Assembly (NCBI GenBank): GCA_037893225.1
Contig: JAZGUH010000412.1
Coordinates: 186,001 to 250,000 of the forward strand
Reading direction: 5' to 3'
Origin: Hippasteria phrygiana
Taxonomy: Eukaryota > Echinodermata > Asteroidea > Valvatida > Goniasteridae
Length of the DNA stretch: 64,000 nucleotides
Part shown: positions 45,567-57,294 of the stretch, one piece after another
How the letters are laid out: every line of letters starts with the position of its first letter
Position numbering within the stretch: the stretch's first letter is position 1
Notes under the pieces: generated by a model
Told to the model about the DNA's origin: nothing
Databases searched by the model: none
What the model saw: only the letters and a program-made list of their open reading frames with translations
Made by a program: the position numbers and the translations under genes

Positions 45567-45672
45567 GGAGAAACGACTCAAAAGGTGGACATTCTTTGAT
45601 TGGAATGGGCTCGGGTGTTTTGCGTCCTCGCCCATTCCAATCAAAGAATGTCCACTTTATTGTCGTTTCTCC
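45567..45672. mobile_element. Snap-back element with perfect 26-bp stem
   Basis: 45585-45610 pairs perfectly with 45630-45655 across a 19-nt loop. An outer pair GGAGAAACGAC/GTCGTTTCTCC (45567-45577 and 45662-45672) extends the fold. TTTAA stands near both outer edges, as would fit a TTAA-type target. There is no coding capacity. Confidence 0.7.
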
Positions 45673-46283
45673 TTTAACATATTTATCATTTTGATCGTTT
45701 CAACAATGTCTACATAAAATATAATCCATCCATTTATTGAATACACTTAAAAGTGGTATTTCTCAAATTTCACATGCTGCTCATCATGGAATGGACAATA
45801 ATTAATGTTATTACATAAATTTGTAAACTTTTGTCAGAAATTTCTTTATTTTTATCTTATTAATTGTAGTGGATAGTGGAAAGTGATAATGGAAAGTGCT
45901 TTTAGCCATTGGATTTAGCTAAATTTTTTACTCCTTTCAGTCTCTACACGGAACTTCACTTCCAACAGCTATTTGAAAAAAAAATGGGCATTGACCATTA
46001 TCTTGCAATATTAATTCAACGTTTTTTTGAGAATAGATTGCCACAGTCCACTGTTGTTCTCAAACCTTACAGTTCCAGCTAAAGAATGGCAGTATTAAGT
46101 TATAAAACAGTCACCGATATTCAAAACATCGTGAATATCACATTGTATTATTCAAGGCTTTTTGAGGTCCATAAAGGAACAAGACTGAAGAATGAGAGGC
46201 TCTATATTGCGTAATGGTTGATGGTCCATCGGATGGCACATTAAGAAAGCGATCCCTTGGTAGTACTTGCATCTGGTCGCATT

Positions 46284-47066
46284 AAGCCCCAGTCCCACTA
46301 GGACCTGCGATTTCCCGCAACCAGTTCAGTCGTGCGACAAGGCCGGTCATGGGTAGTCGTGAATATTTCCTGCAATTTGAGCCTAGCAGTCACATTGTAA
46401 GACCAGTCGTGCGACCTGTAGAAGACTTGTTTCCGACTGATAGCAGCATTAATCGCACGACTACCCAAGACTACATAGTACGTACGAGTGGTAAGGTCCT
46501 GTCGCACGACTGGCTATGACCAATCGTACGACTATTCGTACGACTATTCGTACGACTATTCGTACGACTATTCGTACGACTATTCGTACGACTATTCGTA
46601 CGACTATTCGTACGACTATTCGTACGACTATTCGTACGACTTGTCGTGGAGTTGCACGACTAGTCTTGTTTGATCGTGCATCTGGTCGTGCAATCAGGTC
46701 TAAGTGCACGACAAGTCGTGCCAGTAGTCGTGGAAAGTCGTGCGACTGTTGTACGACAGGAGAATCCTACGATTAGCCACGACAATGAAGGACCACCCAA
46801 GACTTGTCCTACGACCGTCCTACGACCATCGCACGACTGTCGCACGACAAATGACTAGGCTGCGACAAGATGAAACTAATTCAGTCGCAGCCAGGTTTTT
46901 AAACAGTTTATAAACCTGTCTGCGACTGATTTCGGTCTTGCGAATATCCAAGACCACCCACGACCACCGAAGACTTGTGGCACGACTTTTCTAAGATTGC
47001 CTGCGATTTCCTGTCGCAGCTTGTCGTAAGTTGTCATACATGTAACTCCTAGTGGGACTAGGGCTT
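46284..47066. mobile_element. MITE-like element with internal GTCGTACGAC satellite
   Basis: The ends AAGCCCCAGTCCCACTAGGA (46284-46303) and its inverted near copy (47047-47066) differ by one base. The interior is built from variants of 'gtcgtgcgac' in both orientations, with a pure 12-bp tandem in the middle. No transposase is visible, and no clear target duplication could be fixed. Confidence 0.7.
46524..46641. repeat. 12-bp tandem 'tcgtacgactat', about 10 copies
   Basis: Each unit contains the palindrome TCGTACGA. The repeat is nearly perfect. The 4-residue periodic frames (SYDY, IRTT, VRIV) on both strands are consequences of the 12-bp period. Confidence 0.92.
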
Positions 47067-47329
47067 CAAGTAATGAAAGACACTTTCTCGGAAGAAAATG
47101 ACTTTAGCTCCAATGTCTGCCCAAAATCCAAGTAGCTTTATCAGTGCCGCCTCATCAGTGAAATTCAACAAGGCATAAGTACAACATGCAACATAGAAAG
47201 CCAACAAAATTGCCTTGACTCAAAAAATAAGGTCACAGTAAAATCAAGTTGCCTTTCTTCCTTGATAAATAAATGGAGTGCCCAGTCGATCCAGTCCTCA
47301 GTGAAATCCAAAAAGGCGAGCACAAAAGA

Positions 47330-47462
47330 TTATTTTCCTACATCAGATAAAAATCCAGTTTCTTCTGCCTTGATCATGCTGGTGGAGTTTCTATGGGCCC
47401 TTTGAAATTTGAAGATCCTTTCCTTCAGTGACTGGTGGTAGACCCTTCCCTCGACCCTCGTG
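47330..47462 (-). CDS. Probable 3' terminal coding exon, unidentified gene
   Basis: On the minus strand a textbook acceptor ('ttattgttttcctttttttcag') is followed by one nucleotide completing a codon and 43 residues: 'TRVEGRVYHQSLKERIFKFQ', then 'RAHRNSTSMIKAEETGFLSD', 'VGK' and TAA at 47330-47332. The peptide is balanced and hydrophilic, unlike the repeats around it, and looks like a real helical C-terminus. I do not recognise the family. Upstream exons would lie at higher coordinates, beyond the repeat array or outside the window. No polyadenylation hexamer was found close downstream. Confidence 0.4.
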
Positions 47463-47557
47463 CTGAAAAAAAGGAAAACAATAATAAAATACATGTATAG
47501 TGAATATTCAGGATGGTTGGATCCTTCTCTCAAATCATATCAGGGCATGTTTGCGAG

Positions 47558-47666
47558 AACCCTGCCAGACGCATCAGATTGCATACTTTGTCACATTGAC
47601 TTGTGTGGAGAGTGCAGCAAAGTGGAGCTGTCAGCACAGATGCACTGTGCTGCGTCTGGCAGGGTT
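47558..47666. mobile_element. Short palindromic MITE
   Basis: The terminal 16-mers AACCCTGCCAGACGCA (47558-47573) and TGCGTCTGGCAGGGTT (47651-47666) are perfect inverted copies. The interior 'tgtggagagtgcagcaaag' is shared with the diverged copy at 19108-19210. Confidence 0.75.
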
Positions 47667-47887
47667 AGGGTTAACGAAATTTATTGGGAAATGTTAAACT
47701 TGTCAGGCAAATTCATTTGAAACAATTTGCTGGAACATGTCAAGTTGTGCAAAATCAAACCAACCAATGAGTTTTTAAAGGGGGGGGGGGGGGGGGTGGT
47801 TAAAGGACACAACAGTTTGGCTCATCATTTTTTGGAATTATCTAATATATTTAACGGAAGGTATGCAGCATCCTGCCGTTGCTTTTT

Positions 47888-48086
47888 GGCTGTTTCGAAA
47901 GTTTTTCGAAACAGCCCTTGTTTTCGTTAAGATTTTTTTTTTTTTCTTTTTTTTGGCTGTTTCGAAAGTTTTTCGAAACAGCCCTTGTTTTCGTTAAGAT
48001 TTTTTTGGCTGTTTCGAAAGTTTTTCGAAACAGCCCTTGTTTTCGTTAAGATTTTTTGGCTGTTTCGAAAGTTTTTCGAAACAGCC
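47888..48086. repeat. Four tandem 29-bp hairpins
   Basis: The segment GGCTGTTTCGAAAGTTTTTC plus GAAACAGCC forms a perfect 13-bp stem with a 3-nt loop. It occurs at 47888-47916, 47955-47983, 48007-48035 and 48058-48086, each followed by 'cttgttttcgttaagat' and a T run. A long T tract (about 48103-48144) follows the last. Confidence 0.92.
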
Positions 48087-48097
48087 CTTGTTTTCGT

Positions 48098-48139
<42 letters not shown>

Positions 48140-48144
<5 letters not shown>

Positions 48145-51100
48145 CTTTTTCAGACTTTTTGCCCATAGCATTTGTACACGTTTTCTTTCTGCCAGGCACT
48201 TTGGCTACTTTTATGCAGCCGATTGCCTTTAAATTTAACAGACACTTAGACCAACTGCTCAGGATGCATGCCGAACTTTTACGTCATGATGACGTCATCA
48301 CGTAATTTTTTATGAATTTTTGAATTTTGAAAATCGTAACATTCATTAAATTATATCTAGCGAACAAAACAAGATATTTTCAAAATTATTTTTCTTATAG
48401 CTTTGGTATGTCTCAAAGATATGCCTTAAAAAGCGAAAATTGTGTGACGTCATGATGACGTCATCAAAAATGCTTTTTTTTTTTAACGCATGTAAGGGTC
48501 AATCTGATTACAAAAATGTATACATTGTATTTTTCTGTACCCAATTCCAAAATTTCATGATCGTGGCTCACTCAAGTAACAAATGACAGCCATTTCAAAA
48601 TTTAGACCAAATTCAATATAACACAAAGGAATTCTGGGACGGGCTGATAACCATGGCTATTATGAGCTTGCTGTTTATAAAAGGGGTTGATTTCTAGTCT
48701 TTTTTCAAGTCGCTGAATTTTTGAAGTTTTAAAATCGTAACATTCTTTTCAATATATCTAGCGAACAAAACAAGATATTTTCAAAATTATTTTTGTTACA
48801 GCTTTGGTATGTCTCAAAGATATGCCCTAAATGGCGAAAATTGTGTGACGTCATGATGACGTCATCAACAATATTTTTTTTTTTAAACGCATGTAAGGGT
48901 CAATCTGATTACAAAAATGTATACATTGTATTTTTCTGTACCCAATTCCAAAATTTCATGATCGTGGCTCACTCAAGTAAGAAATAACAGCCATTTCAAA
49001 ATTTAGACCAAATTCAATATAACACAAAGGAATTCTGGGAAGGGCTGATAACCATGGCTATTATGAGCTTGCTGTTTATAAAAGGGGTTGATTTCTAGTC
49101 TTTTTTCAAGTCGCTGAATTTTTGAAGTATTAAAATCGTAACATTCTTTTCAATATATCTAGCGAACAAAACAGGATATTTTAAAAATTATTTTTGTTAT
49201 AGCTTTGGTATGTCTCAAAGATATGCCCTAAAAGGCGAAAATTGTGTGACGTCATGATGACGTCATGAACAATATTTTTTTTTTTTAACGCATGTAAGGG
49301 TCAATCCGATTACAAAAATGTATACATTGAATTTTTCTGTACCTAATTCCAAAATTTCATGATCGTGGCTCACTCAAGTAAGAAATAGGAGCCATTTCAA
49401 AATTTAGACCAAATTCAATATAACACAAAGGAATTCTGGGAAGGGCAGATAACCATGGCTTAAATGAGCATGCTGTTTATAAAAAGGGTTGATTTGTAGT
49501 CTTTTTTCAAGTCGCTGAATTGTTAAATTTTTGGAATCGTAACATTCTTTTCAATATATCTAGCGAACAAAACAAGATATTTTCAAAATTCTTTTTGTTA
49601 TAGCTTTGGTATGTCTCAAAGATATGCCCTAAAAAGCGAAAATTGTGTGACGTCATGATGACGTCATAAAAAAAATCTTTTTTCAAGTCGCTAGAATATT
49701 GCCCATAGCATTTGTAAACGTTTTCTTTCTTACCGGCCACTTTGGCTACTTTTAAACTTGGCAGACACTTACCCCAACTGCTCACAATGTGTGCCGAACC
49801 TTTACGTCATGGTGACGTCATCACATGTCACGTGACGTCATCTGAAAGGGGAATTTTTCGAAGCCATACTTTTACCGAAGTAGAAGTCAGATTAAGTTGA
49901 AAAGTAATATCTAGGTAGCCCAGTAGATTATCTTAAACAATTTTGTGTCAGGAATGCTTGTAGGCCGGCATGTGTTATATATGAAAATTGATGCGACGTT
50001 ATGGTGACGTCATCATATGATTTTATAGTAATTTTTTTACTTTTGAATCTTTAAGCTATAAGGCCTATCTCATCAACTGAACATGCTAATTTCGAAATTC
50101 TTATTGTAATTCTTTTTGAAATAGGTTTTTTAGGTAAACAAGTTTTACGTTCTGTGATTTGGGAGGATTTAACATAATTTTCAAAAATAGTTGTTGTATT
50201 TTGTTCCACTCAAGTAAATGTTGTCTCAATCGTATTTTGGATTACCTTACTTTTAATTTCCAGTTGATAATTCCCAATGTATTAAAAAAAATGCGTTCTG
50301 TGATTTTCTACTGCTCAAATAAAGTTTGTTTCAGCCGTCTATTCTTTAAGGTGTGTTGCGTTAATTACTAGTTTTCCGTTTTCAAACACTACATGGGGTA
50401 TGCTTCGCTCTCACCCACCGCTCTATGTGTGTGTTTGCCTTAAATTGTTAGTTAAGTTTGGTATACAGTGCTAGGCGCCACCGGACAAAATCCGTGAATG
50501 AGTTTTTACCAGTAAACTCGTATGCTGCCCTCTACAGTTCACTAAACACAACCAGAGGAGTATTTTTTTAAGTACTACCGCCCTCTTGCGCTAAAAAGTT
50601 GACAGGTTTGTCAATTGTGGCAGAGAAACTTTTGACCAGTAAGATTATGTCGAACTTTCCTTGCATTTAACTGTACCTCCCTAGGGTGTGTGGAAAATCA
50701 TATTACAATTGGAGAATTCAGGACTATTAGGGTTAATAAGACCGTATTTTCTTTCAATTATATACTGTAATAAAAATATACCAGTAAGACTTCATTAAAT
50801 AACTCTCTTTATTCAAAGGTCTTGTTTTCAAAGAATTCTTTTTATTGCTTCCTACGTGCCACAATGTCAACATGCATTTTTATCAAGAACATATCACATA
50901 ATATTAATAAAGATTCAAATTTGAGAGGCAAGTTACTCCAATACAAGCCTGAAAACAAAATGTTGAAGAGAAAAAGTTGTGTATTTAACAAGTGCATTCA
51001 GTGAAAAGCACAGAAACAATCATGCGTCTTATAACATTCTTTCCAAATTCTTATTGTAATTCTTTTTGAAATATGTTTTTTACGTCATAGGTAAACAAGT

Positions 51101-53289
51101 TTTGCGTTCTGTGATTTGGGAGGATTTAACATAATTTTCAAAAATAATTGTTGTATTTTGTTCCACTCAAGTAAATGTTGTCTCAATCGTCTTTTGGATT
51201 ACCTTACATTTAATTTCCAGTTTATAATTCCCAATGTATTAAACAAAATGCGTTCTGTGATTTTCTACTGCTCAAATAAAGTTTGTTTCAGCCGTCTATT
51301 CTTTAAGGTGTGTTGCGTTAATTACTGGTTTTCCGTTTTCAAACACTACATGGGGTATGCTTCGCTCTCACCCACCGCTCTATGTGTGTGTTTGCCTTAA
51401 ATTGTTAGTTAAGTTTGGTATACAGTGCTAGGCGCCACCGGACAAAATCCGTGAATGAGTTTTTACCAGTAAACTCGTATGCTGCCCTCTACAGTTCACT
51501 AAACACAACCAGAGGAGTATTTTTTTAAGTACTACCGCCCTCTTGCGCTAAAAAGTTGACAGGTTTGTCAATTGTGGCAGAGAAACTTTTGACCAGTAAG
51601 ATTATGTCGAACTTTCCTTGCATTTAACTGTACCTCCCTAGGGTGTGTGGAAAATCATATTACAATTGGAGAATTCAGGACTATTAGGGTTAATAAGACC
51701 GTATTTTCTTTCAATTATATACTGTAATAAAAATATACTAGTAAGACTTCATTAAATAACTCTCTTTATTCAAAGGTCTTGTTTTCAAAGAATTTTTTTT
51801 ATTGCTTCCTACGTGCCACAATGTCAACATCCATTTTTATCAAGAACATATCACATAATATTAATATAGATTCAAATTTGAGAGGCAAGTTACTCCAATA
51901 CAAGCCTGAAAACAAAATGTTGAAGAGAAAAAGTTGTGTATTTAACAAGTGCATTCAGTGAAAAGCACAGAAACAATCAGGCGTCTTATAACATTCTTTT
52001 TGAATTACAGACATACATGATGACGTCATCACATGCCACGTGACGTCATCTTAAAGGGGCAGTTTTTGAAGCTATATATCTACAAAAGTACAAGTTCGAT
52101 TAAGTTGAAAAGTAATATCTAGGTAGCCCAGTAGGTTTATAGCTGAAAATTGACATGACATTATCATGATTGATGTCATCACATGTCACGTGACGTCATC
52201 TTAAAGGGGCAGTTTTGAAGCCATATATCTACAAAAGTACAAATTCGATTAAGTTGAAATGTAATATCCAGGTAGGTCTGCAGGTTCATAGATGAAAATA
52301 AACATGACAATAGGACGACGTCATCACATGTCACGTGACGTCATCTTAAAGGGGCAGTTTTGGAAGCCATATATCAACAAAAGTACAAGTTCAATTAAGT
52401 TGAAACGTAATATCTAGGTAGGCCAGTAGGTTTATAGATGGAAATTGACATGACATTATCATGATGTCATCACATGTCACGTGATGTCATCTTAAAGGGG
52501 CATTCGCTAGACTATTGCATTTGTACATGTTTTTTTCTTACTGGCACTTTGGGTACTTTTAAAATTGGCAGACACTTAGACCAACTGCTCAGAATGTGTG
52601 TCGAACTTTTATGTCATGATGACGTCATCACATGTCAACTTGACGTCATCTTAAAAGGGCATTTTTCGTAGCCATACATTGTGTATCTACAAAAGTACAA
52701 GTCCGATTAAGTTGAAACGTAATATCTAAGTATGCTACACGGTGTGTTATAGATGAAAGTTGACATAACGTTATGATGACATCACATGTCACGTGATGTC
52801 ATCTTAAAGGAGCATTCGCTAGACTATTGCCCATAGCATTTGTACACTTTTTTCTTATTGGCACTTTGGGTACTTTTCAAATTGGCAGACACTTAGACCA
52901 ACTGCTCAGAATGTGTGTCGAACTTTTACGTCATGATGACATCATCACATGTCACGTGACGTCATCTTAAAGAGGCATTTTTCAAAGCCATATATCTACA
53001 AAAGTACAAGTCCGATTAAGTTCAAACATGTATCTAGGTATGCCACCGGGTGTTATAGGTGAACATTGACTTGACGTTATGAAGTGATCACATGTCACGT
53101 GATGTCATTTTAAAGGAGCATTCGCTACACTATTCCCCATAACATTTGTACTCGATTTCTTTCTTTAAACCAATCCTTCACACATCCAATAACGTTAATT
53201 ATTGTATAAACATTTGACTAACTAACACAATAAAAAAAACACGAAACAGCCCTGTGTTTGTCCACGGGACAAACACATAACATGTCTAG
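48140..53289. repeat. First, larger unit of the Helitron-like array
   Basis: It starts with a T tract and 'ctttttcagactttttgccc'. It holds four ~395-410-bp subrepeats (marker 'gaacaaaacaagatatttt' near 48363, 48770, 49163, 49567), a tandem duplicate of 957 bp, and shorter ~150-300-bp subrepeats with 'cacatgtcacgtgacgtcat'. It ends with a hairpin of 10 bp (53254-53263 and 53267-53276), a 9-nt spacer, then CTAG (53286-53289) followed by T. No coding frame is credible. Confidence 0.7.
50050..51965. repeat. 957-bp tandem duplication inside the array
   Basis: Sequence around 50157 recurs at 51114 (offset 957) with very few differences through to 51965. It differs in style from the TGACGTCA subrepeats and looks like captured single-copy DNA ('gctaggcgccaccggac', 'actaccgccctcttgcgc'). 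The short frames beginning at 50159 and 51116 are AT-rich and not convincing. Confidence 0.8.
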
Positions 53290-55296
53290 TTTTTTTTTCT
53301 TTTTTTTTTTTTTTTCTTTTTTTTTTCTTTTTCAGACTTTTTGCCCATAGACTTTGTACACGTTTTCGTTCTGCCAGGCACTTTGGCTACTTTTATGCAG
53401 CCGATTGCCTTTAAACTTAACAGACACTTAGACCAACTGCTCAGGATGCATGCCGATCTTTTACGTCATGGTGACGTCATCACGTGATTTTTTATGAATT
53501 TTAGAATTTTGAAAATCGTAACATTCATTAAATTATATCTAGCGAACAAAACAAGATATTTTCAAAATTCTTTTTCTTATAGCTTTGGTATGTCTCAAAG
53601 ATATGCCTTAAAAAGCGAAAATTGTGTGACGTCATGATGACGTCATCAAAAATGCTTTTTTTTTTTTACGCATGTAAGGGTCAATCTGATTACAAAAATG
53701 TATATATTGAATTTTGCTGTACCCAATTCCAAAATTTCATGATTGTGGCTCACTCAAGTAAGAAATGACAGCCATTTCAAAATTTAGACCAAATTCAATA
53801 TAACACAAAGGAATTCTGGGACGGGCTGATAACCATGGCTATTATGAGCTTGCTGTTTATAAAAGGGGTTGATTTCTAGTCTTTTTTCAAGTCGCTGAAT
53901 TTTTGAAGTTTTAAAATCGTAACATTCTTTTCAATATATCTAGCGAACAAAACAAGATATTTTCAAAATTATTTTTGTTACAGCTTTGGTATGTCTCAAA
54001 GATATGCCCTAAATGGCGAAAATTGTGTGACGTCATGATGACGTCATCAACAATATTTCTTTTTTAAAACGCATGTAAGGGTCAATCTGATTACAAAAAT
54101 GTATACATTGTATTTTTCTGTACCCAATTCCAAAATTTCATGATCGTGGCTCACTCAAGTGTGAAATAGGAGCCATTTCAAAATTTAGACCAAATTCAAT
54201 ATAACACAAAGGAATTCTGGGAAGGGCTGATAACCATGGGTATTATGTGCTTGCTGTTTATAAAACGTTGATTTCTAGTCTTTTTTCAAGTCGCTAAATT
54301 TTTGAAGTTTTAGAATCGTAACATTCTTTTCAATATATCTAGCGAACAAAACAAGATATTTTCAAAATTCTTTTTGTTATAGCTTTGGTATGTCTCAAAG
54401 ATATGCCCTAAAAAGCGCAAATTGTGTGACGTCATGATGACGTCATGAAAAAAATTCTTTTTTCAAGTCGCTAGAATATTGCACATAGCATTTGTAAACG
54501 TTTTCTTTCTTACCGGCCACTTTGGCTACTTTTAAACTTTTCAGACACTTACACCAACTGCTCACAATGTGTGCCGAACTTTTACGTCATGATGACGTCA
54601 TCACATGTCACGTGACGTCATCTTAAAGCGGCATTTTTCGAAGCCATATATCTACAAAAGTACAAGTCCGATTAAGTTGGAACGTAATATCTAGGTATGC
54701 CACCGGGTGTTATAGATGAACATTGACATGACGTTATGATCAAGTCATAACATGTCACGTGGTGTCATCTTAAAGGGGCACTCGCTAGATTATTGCCCAT
54801 TGCATTTGTAAACGTTTTCTTTCTTACCGGCCAGTTTGGCTACTTTTAAACTTAGCAGACACTTACCCCAACTGCTCAGAATGTGTGCCTAACTTTTACG
54901 TCATGATGACGTCATTACATGTCACGTGACGTCATCTTAAAGGGGCATTTTTCGAAGCCATATATCTACAAATGTACAAGTCCGATTCAGTTGAAACACA
55001 CTATTTAGGTATGCCACCCGGTGTCATAGATGAAAATTGACATGACGTTATGATGAAGTCATTACATGTTATGTGATGTCATCTTAAAGGGGCATTCCCT
55101 AGGCTATTTCCCATAGCATTTGTACACGATTCCTTTTTTAAACCAATCCTTCACACATCCAATAACATCTTCATCCCTCCGTCATTGTTAACAAACAAAC
55201 AAACAACTTTAAATATTGCATACACATTTGACATCCAAACTAACAATAAAAAAATTAGAAACAGCCCTGTGTTTGTCCACAAACACTTGCCTCTAG
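53290..55296. mobile_element. Helitron-like unit 2 (about 2.0 kb)
   Basis: Begins with a T/C tract. Three ~395-bp subrepeats (markers near 53545, 53942, 54337) each carry a TGACGTCA doublet, then shorter units. It ends with hairpin GTGTTTG-TCCA-CAAACAC (55269-55286), 6 nt, CTAG (55293-55296), T. A conserved 'cgaaacagccctgt'-type sequence precedes the hairpin. This 3' arrangement fits a Helitron. No Rep/helicase frame is present, so the unit is non-autonomous. Confidence 0.6.
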
Positions 55297-57294
55297 TTTT
55301 TTTTTTTTTTTTTTTTTTTTTCTTCTTTTTCAGACTTTTGCCCATAGCATTTGTACACGATTTCTTTCTGCCAGGCACTTTGGCTACTTTTATGCAGCCG
55401 ATTGCCTTTAAACTTAACAGACACTTAGACCAACTACTCAGGATGCATGCCGAACTTTTACGTCATGATGACGTCATCACGTGATTTTTTATGAATTTTT
55501 GAATTTTGAAAATCGTAACATTCATTAAATTATATCTAGCGAACAAAACAAGATATTTTCAAAATTCTTTTTCTGATAGCTTTGGTATGTCTCAAAGATA
55601 TGCCCTAAATTGCGAAAATTGTGTGACGTCATGATGACGTCATCAAAAATGTGTTTTTTTATTAACGCATGTAAGGGTCAATCCGATTACAAAAATGTAT
55701 ATATTGAATTTTCCTGTACCCAATTCCAAAATTTCATGATCGTGGCTCACTCAAGTAAGAAATGACAGCCATTTCAAAATTTAGACCAAATTCAATATAA
55801 CACAAAAGAATTCTGGGACGGGCTGATAACCATGGCTATTATGAGCTTGCTGTTTATAAAAGAGGTTGATTTCTAGTCTTTTTTCAAGTCGCTGAATTTT
55901 TGAAGTATTAAAATCGTAACATTCTTTTCAATATATCTAGCGAACAAAACAAGATATTTTCAAAATTATTTTTGTTATAGCTTTGGTATGTCTCAAAGAT
56001 ATGCCCTAAAAGGCGAAAATTGTGTGACGTCATGATGACGTCATCAACAATATTTTTTTTTTTTAACGCATGTAAGGGTCAATCCGATTACAAAAATGTA
56101 TACATTGAATTTTTCTGTACGTAATTCCAAAATTTCATGGTCGTGGCTCACTCAAGTAAGAAATAGGAACCGTTTCAAAATTTAGACCAAATTCAATATA
56201 ACACAAAGGAATTCTGGGAAGGGCAGATAACCATGGCTTAAATGAGCATGCTGTTTATAAAAAGGGTTGATTTGTAGTCTTTTTTCAAGTCGCTGAATTT
56301 TAAATTTTTTGAATCGTAACATTCTTTTCAATATATCTAGCGAACAAAACAAGATATTTTCAAAATTATTTTTGTTATAGCTTTGGTATGTCTCAAAGAT
56401 ATGCCCTAAAAAGCGAAAATTGTGTGACGTCATGATGACGTCATAAAAAAAAATCTTTTTTCAAGTCGCTAGAATATTGCCCATAGCATTTGTAAACTTT
56501 TTCTTTCTTACCGGCCACTTTGGCTACTTTTAAACTTAGCAGACACTTACTCCAACTGCTCACAATGTGTGCCGAACCTTTACGTCATGATGACGTCATC
56601 ACATGTCACGTGACGTCATCTTAAAGGGGCATTTTTCGAAGCCATATATCTACAAAAGTACAAGTCCGATTAAGTTGGAACGTAATATCTAGGTATGCCA
56701 CCGGGTGTTATAGATGAACATTGACATGACGTTATGATCAAGTCATAACATGTCACGTGGTGTCATCTTAAAGGGGCACTCGCTAGATTATTGCCCATAG
56801 CATTTGTAAACGTTTTCTTTCTTACCGGCCAGTTTGGCTACTTTTAAACTTGGCAGACACTTACCCCAACTGCTCAGAATGTGTGCCTAACTTTTACGTC
56901 ATGATGACGTCATCACATGTCACGTGACGTCATCTTAAAGGGGCATTTTTCGAAGCCATATATCTACAAATGTACAAGTCCGATTCAGTTGAAACACACC
57001 ATTTAGGTATGCCACCCGGTGTCATAGATGAAAATTGACATGACGTTATGATGAAGTCATTACATGTTATGTGATGTCATCTTAAAGGGGCATTCGCTAG
57101 GCTATTTCCCATAGCATTTGTACACGATTCCTTTTTTTAAACCAATCCTTCACACATCCAATAACAACATCTTCATCCCTCCGTCATTGCTAACTAACAA
57201 ACAACTTTAAATATTGCATACACATTTGACATCCAAACTAACAATAAAAAAAATCGAAACAGCCCTGTGTTTGTCCACAAACACTTGCCTCTAG
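55297..57294. mobile_element. Helitron-like unit 3 (about 2.0 kb)
   Basis: Same plan as unit 2, with subrepeat markers near 55540, 55943 and 56341. It ends with hairpin 57267-57284 and CTAG at 57291-57294, followed by T. Similarity to unit 2 is high throughout, which indicates recent tandem amplification. Confidence 0.6.

Noticed and set aside
46524..46641. Possible CRISPR-like array
   Set aside because: Units are 12 bp and contiguous without unique spacers, in an intron-bearing animal genome.
46461..46776. Repeat proteins (IRTT, SYDY, VRIV)
   Set aside because: Caused by the 12-bp tandem; both strands and several frames are open.
50159..51400. Paired 70- and 94-codon frames
   Set aside because: They are AT-rich, biased to Phe/Cys/Leu, and lie in a duplicated repeat; no coding signature is seen.
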